A stretch of 15,506 bases of DNA from NVQY01 sp047639325 (GTDB lineage Bacteria > Pseudomonadota > Alphaproteobacteria > Rhodobacterales > Rhodobacteraceae). Position 1 is the stretch's first letter. Each line of letters begins with the position of its first letter. Location: assembly GCA_047639325.1 (NCBI GenBank), contig JBLINN010000069.1, positions 1-15,506 on the forward strand. Reading direction: 5' to 3'. Positions 11,919 to 15,506 of this stretch are shown here, in pieces. A program made the position numbers and the translations under genes. The notes under the pieces were generated by a model, which worked only from the letters and a program-made list of their open reading frames with translations, ran no database searches and was not told where the DNA came from.

Positions 11919-14471
11919 GTGGTACGGTTCATACTTTCCTTCTTCGGGGCAATCTTTAGCGTTGTGACCCTTGGCGTGGCCATGGTGGCGCTGATCATTG
12001 GCGGCATCTTCTGGATGTATGGCCGCGATCTGCCCAGCCACGAGGCATTGGCGCAATATAAACCGCCGACCATCAGCCGCATCTATTCCGGCGAAGGCCA
12101 CCTGATCGACGAATTCGCCAAAGAACGCCGACTGTTCGTGCCCGCCGCAGAAATCCCTGATCTGGTCAAACAGGCGTTTATTTCCGCCGAGGACAAGAAT
12201 TTTTACACCCACAAGGGCTATGATCTGCGCGGTATCGCCGCTGCCGGGGTCGAGGCGGTGCTATCACGCGGGCAAAACGTGCGGGGGGCGTCCACCATCA
12301 CCCAGCAGGTGATGAAGAACTTTCTGCTCAGCGGTGATCGCCGGGCCGAGCGGAAGATCAAGGAAATCATTCTGGCCTCGCGGCTGGAAGGCACGCTGGG
12401 CAAGGAACAGATTCTCGAGCTTTATATGAACGAGATCTTTCTGGGTCAAAATTCTTACGGCGTCGCCGCTGCCGCGCAGACCTATTTCAACAAAACCCTT
12501 GATGTTCTGGCCCCACACGAGGCCGCCTTTCTGGCGTCCTTGCCCAAGGCCCCGTCTGATTTTCATCCGGTCCGGCGCAAGGACCGGTTGTTGTCGCGCC
12601 GCAACTTCGTTCTCGAAGAGATGTATGAAAACGGCTATATCACCCGCGCCTCGTATGACGCCGAAGTGGTGATGCCGCTGCGGTCTGTTCAGAACGGCGA
12701 TTTTGAAAGCTTTCGAATTTCACTGCCGCCGCGCGACTATTTCACCGATGAAATCCGCCGCCAGCTAAGCGTCGATTTCGGCGAGGGTGAATTTTTTACC
12801 GGTGGCTTTACCGTGCGCGCCACTATCGACGAAGAAATGCAGATCGAAGCGGCCCGGTCGCTGCAGGCGCAACTGGAGAAATATGACCGTGGGCGCGGCT
12901 TGTGGCGCGGCACCGGTGAAGTGATCGCAGCAGATCAGCTGACCAGCGAAGACAGCTGGCGCGCGGCACTGGCCAGTGTCGATGTGCCCCGTGATGTTAC
13001 GCTGAACGGCGAATGGCACCCTGCCGTGGTGTTGGAAGTCGGCGACAAAGACGCGCGGATCGGCATCGAAGATGTGCCGAACGACGATGACGGCCACTGG
13101 ATCACGGCCAAGGATGCGCAATGGGCGCGCAAGGTTCTGGCCGATGGCAGCAAGGGGCGCAAGGCCAAGGTGGCAGGCGATCTGCTGGCGGTGGGCGAGG
13201 TGGTGCTGGTACGCGCCATGACATCGGACGACGGCGGGTCGTTCATCCGCTGGACATTGCGCCAAGTGCCCGAGGTTCAGGGCGGCTTTGTCGCGATGGA
13301 TGTCAATTCAGGCCGGGTTCTGGCGATGCAGGGCGGGTTTTCCTATCAGGATTCGGTGTTCAACCGCGCCACCCAGGCGCAACGCCAGCCCGGGTCCAGT
13401 TTTAAGCCGTTTGTCTATGCCGCCGCTTTGGACGTGGGATATTCCCCCGCCACCATCGTTGTGGATGCCCCGATTGAGATTAACACACCGCAAGGCCTGT
13501 GGCGGCCGCGCAATTCATCGAACAAGTTCTATGGACCGACGCCGCTTCGCACCGGCATTGAACGCTCGCGCAACCTGATGACCATCCGCCTGGCGCAAGA
13601 GGTCGGGATGCCGGTTGTCGCCGGATATGCCGAACGCTTTGGCGTCTATGACGAACTTGGCCCCTATCTGGCCAACGCGCTGGGCAGCCAGGAAACCACA
13701 CTGTACAAGATGGTCACCGCCTATGCGATGTTTGCCAATGGGGGCGAACGGCTGCACCCGACGTTGGTGGACCGGATTCAGGACCGCTATGGTCGGACGA
13801 TTTATCGCCATGATGAACGTGACTGCATTGATTGCAGCTCGGCTGCGCTGGCACCGAATACGTCACCGCGTATCAAATCCAACCGTAGCCAGGTGATGGA
13901 TCCGATCACTGCCTATCAGCTGACATCAATGATGCGCGGCGTGGTGGAACGTGGGACTGCCAGTGGCGCGGTACATCTACCAGTGCCCACAGCGGGCAAA
14001 ACCGGCACTACCAACGAGGCGCGTGATGTCTGGTTCATCGGCTTTACCAGCAATATCGTTGCGGGCTGTTACATCGGCCATGACCGCCCGCGCCCGCTGG
14101 GCCGAGGGGCGTATGGCGCCAGCATGTGCGGCCCGGTGTTCCAGTCCTTCATGCTGAAAGCCACCGAGAAATATGGCGGTGGCCCGTTTGACATCCCGCC
14201 CGGCGGCCATTTCATCAAGATTGACCGCTATACCGGTGGCCGCCTGCCAGACGACGCGTCGGGCGAATATGTGGTGGCCGAATATTTCCGTGATGGCGAT
14301 GATCCGATCTTTGGCCTGGCCTATGATGGCGGCTTTGCGGTTGGATCAGACCTGCCATTGTTCGAGGAAGTGACCACCAGTGGTCGCCAGGTGACCACCT
14401 CGACCGGCGAAACCGCCGTGGTCGGCCCCAAGGCCAGTTTCGGCGATCTCACCTCGGGCGGGCAGTACTAA
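11919..14471 (+). CDS. mrcA: Penicillin-binding protein 1A (bifunctional transglycosylase/transpeptidase)
   Basis: An 850-residue class A PBP of normal length for alphaproteobacteria. It starts at GTG 11919, with AAAAGG about eight bases upstream. A membrane anchor spans residues about 5-34. The GT51 transglycosylase domain (about 55-230) has the catalytic Glu91 (SAEDKNFYTHKG), the GASTITQQ motif (123-130) and ELYMNEIFLGQNSYG (167-181). An OB-like insert of about 300-450 follows. The transpeptidase domain has SSFK with nucleophile Ser493, SRN (550-552) and KTGT (694-697). It polymerises and cross-links peptidoglycan on the periplasmic side. A CIDC pair (636-639) lies in a variable loop; similar Cys pairs occur in PBP1A of relatives as I recall. 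All catalytic motifs are intact. It stands alone with its own promoter and a terminator-like hairpin. Confidence 0.97.
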   Translation: MVRFILSFFGAIFSVVTLGVAMVALIIGGIFWMYGRDLPSHEALAQYKPPTISRIYSGEGHLIDEFAKERRLFVPAAEIPDLVKQAFISAEDKNFYTHKGYDLRGIAAAGVEAVLSRGQNVRGASTITQQVMKNFLLSGDRRAERKIKEIILASRLEGTLGKEQILELYMNEIFLGQNSYGVAAAAQTYFNKTLDVLAPHEAAFLASLPKAPSDFHPVRRKDRLLSRRNFVLEEMYENGYITRASYDAEVVMPLRSVQNGDFESFRISLPPRDYFTDEIRRQLSVDFGEGEFFTGGFTVRATIDEEMQIEAARSLQAQLEKYDRGRGLWRGTGEVIAADQLTSEDSWRAALASVDVPRDVTLNGEWHPAVVLEVGDKDARIGIEDVPNDDDGHWITAKDAQWARKVLADGSKGRKAKVAGDLLAVGEVVLVRAMTSDDGGSFIRWTLRQVPEVQGGFVAMDVNSGRVLAMQGGFSYQDSVFNRATQAQRQPGSSFKPFVYAAALDVGYSPATIVVDAPIEINTPQGLWRPRNSSNKFYGPTPLRTGIERSRNLMTIRLAQEVGMPVVAGYAERFGVYDELGPYLANALGSQETTLYKMVTAYAMFANGGERLHPTLVDRIQDRYGRTIYRHDERDCIDCSSAALAPNTSPRIKSNRSQVMDPITAYQLTSMMRGVVERGTASGAVHLPVPTAGKTGTTNEARDVWFIGFTSNIVAGCYIGHDRPRPLGRGAYGASMCGPVFQSFMLKATEKYGGGPFDIPPGGHFIKIDRYTGGRLPDDASGEYVVAEYFRDGDDPIFGLAYDGGFAVGSDLPLFEEVTTSGRQVTTSTGETAVVGPKASFGDLTSGGQY

Positions 14472-14498
14472 AAGCAATGGAAGCACCGGACTGGCAGG

Positions 14499-14526
14499 AA
14501 CTGGTTTGTTTGGCCAGTTTGTTTTG
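14499..14526 (+). terminator. Putative terminator of the PBP1A gene
   Basis: AACTGG (14499-14504) pairs with CCAGTT (14514-14519) around a nine-base loop. The T-rich stretch TGTTTT follows on the plus strand. It is 28 bases after the PBP1A stop. The stem is only six pairs, so strength is moderate. Confidence 0.5.
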
Positions 14527-14527
14527 G

Positions 14528-14551
14528 AAAAGGGGGGGCAGTTAGCCCCCC
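14528..14551 (-). terminator. Intrinsic terminator of the RTX gene
   Basis: GGGGGGC (14533-14539) pairs with GCCCCCC (14545-14551) with loop AGTTA. On the minus strand the stem is followed by CTTTTCC, and it lies ten bases after the RTX stop codon. The seven-pair G-C stem plus short T-run fits a rho-independent terminator for the minus-strand gene. Confidence 0.7.
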
Positions 14552-14561
14552 GCGACGCTTA

Positions 14562-15506
14562 CTAGACGAATATGAAATCTGACGCGCTAAGCTCATTTTC
14601 CGTTACGCCCAGAATTGTGATCGAATCCGGACCACCATCCACAAAGATCAAGGTGTTGCCGCCGGTGGTAAAGGCCGCGGTGTTCAGTTGGGCCATATTG
14701 GTGATTGATGATATGGTGCCCAGATCAATTTTGTCGGTTCCCGTCTTGAAATCGGTGATTTCATCACTGCCCAAATTGTTGGAAAATACGAAAATATCAG
14801 CGCCGTAATTTCCAGTCAAAGTGTCGTTACCAGTTCCCCCCAATAGGGTATCGTTACCGGCACCTCCGCGCAGTTTGTCAGCCCCACTGCCACCATAAAG
14901 TGTATCATTTCCTCCGTCGCCGTTGATCACATCCTTGTCGGCATCTCCCCACAACTTGTCCTTGCCCTTGCCGCCAAACAGGGAGTCGCGCCCGTCTGCG
15001 CCTCGGATAATGTCATTGCCGCCAAGCCCGAACAGTGCATTAGCTTCACTATTGCCAGTCAGTTTGTCGCGATATGCCGATCCGGTGACTCCTTCGATCT
15101 GTACAAAGAAATCGCCAGTTCCATGCCCGCCGGTCACCTGATTTGTCGCCAGGTTCACAGTGACGGCGGTGTTAGACTGGGAATAGGATAGGATATCGCT
15201 GCCGCTGCCGCCTTTGATGATATCCGCACCGGCGCCGCCTTCCAGAACGTCATTGCCAATGCCGCCCACCAGAACATCCTCTCCGGCGCCACCGTCCAGC
15301 ATGTCGTCATCCTTGCGGCCGGAAAGCACATCGTTGCCCAAGCCACCGATCAACTCGTCATCGCCCTGCCGCCCGATCAAGTCGTCATTGCCCAGCATAC
15401 CGACGATCCGGTCGGCCTGTGCCGTGCCGATAATCGCGTCATTATTCGCGCCGATCTCAAATACGCCAACGCTGTCGTTGTCCCCCGATGTGGTCAGAAC
15501 AAAAGT
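14562..15506 (-). CDS. Partial RTX (hemolysin-type calcium-binding) secreted protein, N-terminus outside window
   Basis: The frame is open from 15506 to a stop at 14562-14564, giving 314 visible residues; the true start lies beyond the right edge. An internal ATG at 15398 is not the start, since repeat-type sequence continues upstream of it (GANNDAIIGTAQADRIVG). At least a dozen nonapeptides of the GGxGxDxLx type are present in two blocks, separated by a spacer (SYSQSNTAVTVNLATNQVTG onward). They bind calcium and fold as a parallel beta roll after secretion. The C-terminal ~100 residues (ADIFVFSNNLGSDEITDF to the end, SASDFIFV) resemble the serralysin-type C-terminal domain and carry the uncleaved type I secretion signal. 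No ABC exporter genes are in view. The function of the N-terminal part cannot be told. Confidence 0.93.
   Translation of the reverse strand, partial: TFVLTTSGDNDSVGVFEIGANNDAIIGTAQADRIVGMLGNDDLIGRQGDDELIGGLGNDVLSGRKDDDMLDGGAGEDVLVGGIGNDVLEGGAGADIIKGGSGSDILSYSQSNTAVTVNLATNQVTGGHGTGDFFVQIEGVTGSAYRDKLTGNSEANALFGLGGNDIIRGADGRDSLFGGKGKDKLWGDADKDVINGDGGNDTLYGGSGADKLRGGAGNDTLLGGTGNDTLTGNYGADIFVFSNNLGSDEITDFKTGTDKIDLGTISSITNMAQLNTAAFTTGGNTLIFVDGGPDSITILGVTENELSASDFIFV

Noticed and set aside
13806..13850. CxxC motif of PBP1A as a novel metal site
   Set aside because: Similar Cys pairs are, as I recall, common in this loop in alphaproteobacterial PBP1A, so it does not look special.
14800..15400. Repeated DNA resembling a repeat array or CRISPR
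   Set aside because: The repeats are degenerate, have no unique spacers, and encode the RTX nonapeptides in one frame.

Overview
The window looks like a piece of chromosome from an alphaproteobacterium of the order Rhodobacterales (Roseobacter/Rhodobacter group). This rests on the GC-rich codon use, the gene families and their similarity to what I know of that group; no database search was possible. From about position 1000 onward it is core and transport DNA. The first ~960 bases have a different composition and look like the edge of a mobile element.

Layout. (1) 1-962: a partial minus-strand gene running off the left edge, with a possible winged-helix, replication-initiator-like protein. 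Upstream of it is a 350-base non-coding block full of short palindromic boxes and inverted repeats, then a minus-strand tRNA-Gln(UUG) whose 3' end faces the block. This arrangement fits an element integrated at a tRNA 3' end. (2) 964-1285: intergenic, with a nested hairpin. (3) 1286-5467: a metal-dependent hydrolase of the UPF0173 type (minus), divergent from gatC-gatA (two subunits of the tRNA amidotransferase; gatB is not in the window), followed by a lipoprotein with an excalibur motif and an AmpD/AmiD-type peptidoglycan amidase. (4) 5533-8638: a minus-strand tctC-tctB-tctA operon for a tripartite tricarboxylate-type (TTT) transporter. A long hairpin separates tctC from tctB, and a second long imperfect hairpin fills the gap between tctA and the amidase. 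(5) 8744-11786: divergent from tctC, a response regulator and a sensor kinase of TctD/TctE type, overlapped by a gene for a periplasmic binding protein with no permease nearby. (6) 11919-14471: a class A penicillin-binding protein (PBP1A) behind a good sigma-70-like promoter. (7) 14562-15506: the 3' part of a minus-strand RTX (calcium-binding nonapeptide) secreted protein, convergent with PBP1A. The gap holds two terminator-like hairpins, one per direction.

How it fits together. The kinase-regulator pair probably senses a carboxylate and controls the divergent TTT transporter. The extra binding protein made with the kinase could present the ligand to it, giving a three-component sensor. The hairpin after tctC could let the cell make more binding protein than membrane subunits. 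The most unusual material is the tRNA-flanked left edge with its repeat block, the kinase-linked binding protein, and the two large intergenic hairpins, which look like members of repeat families.
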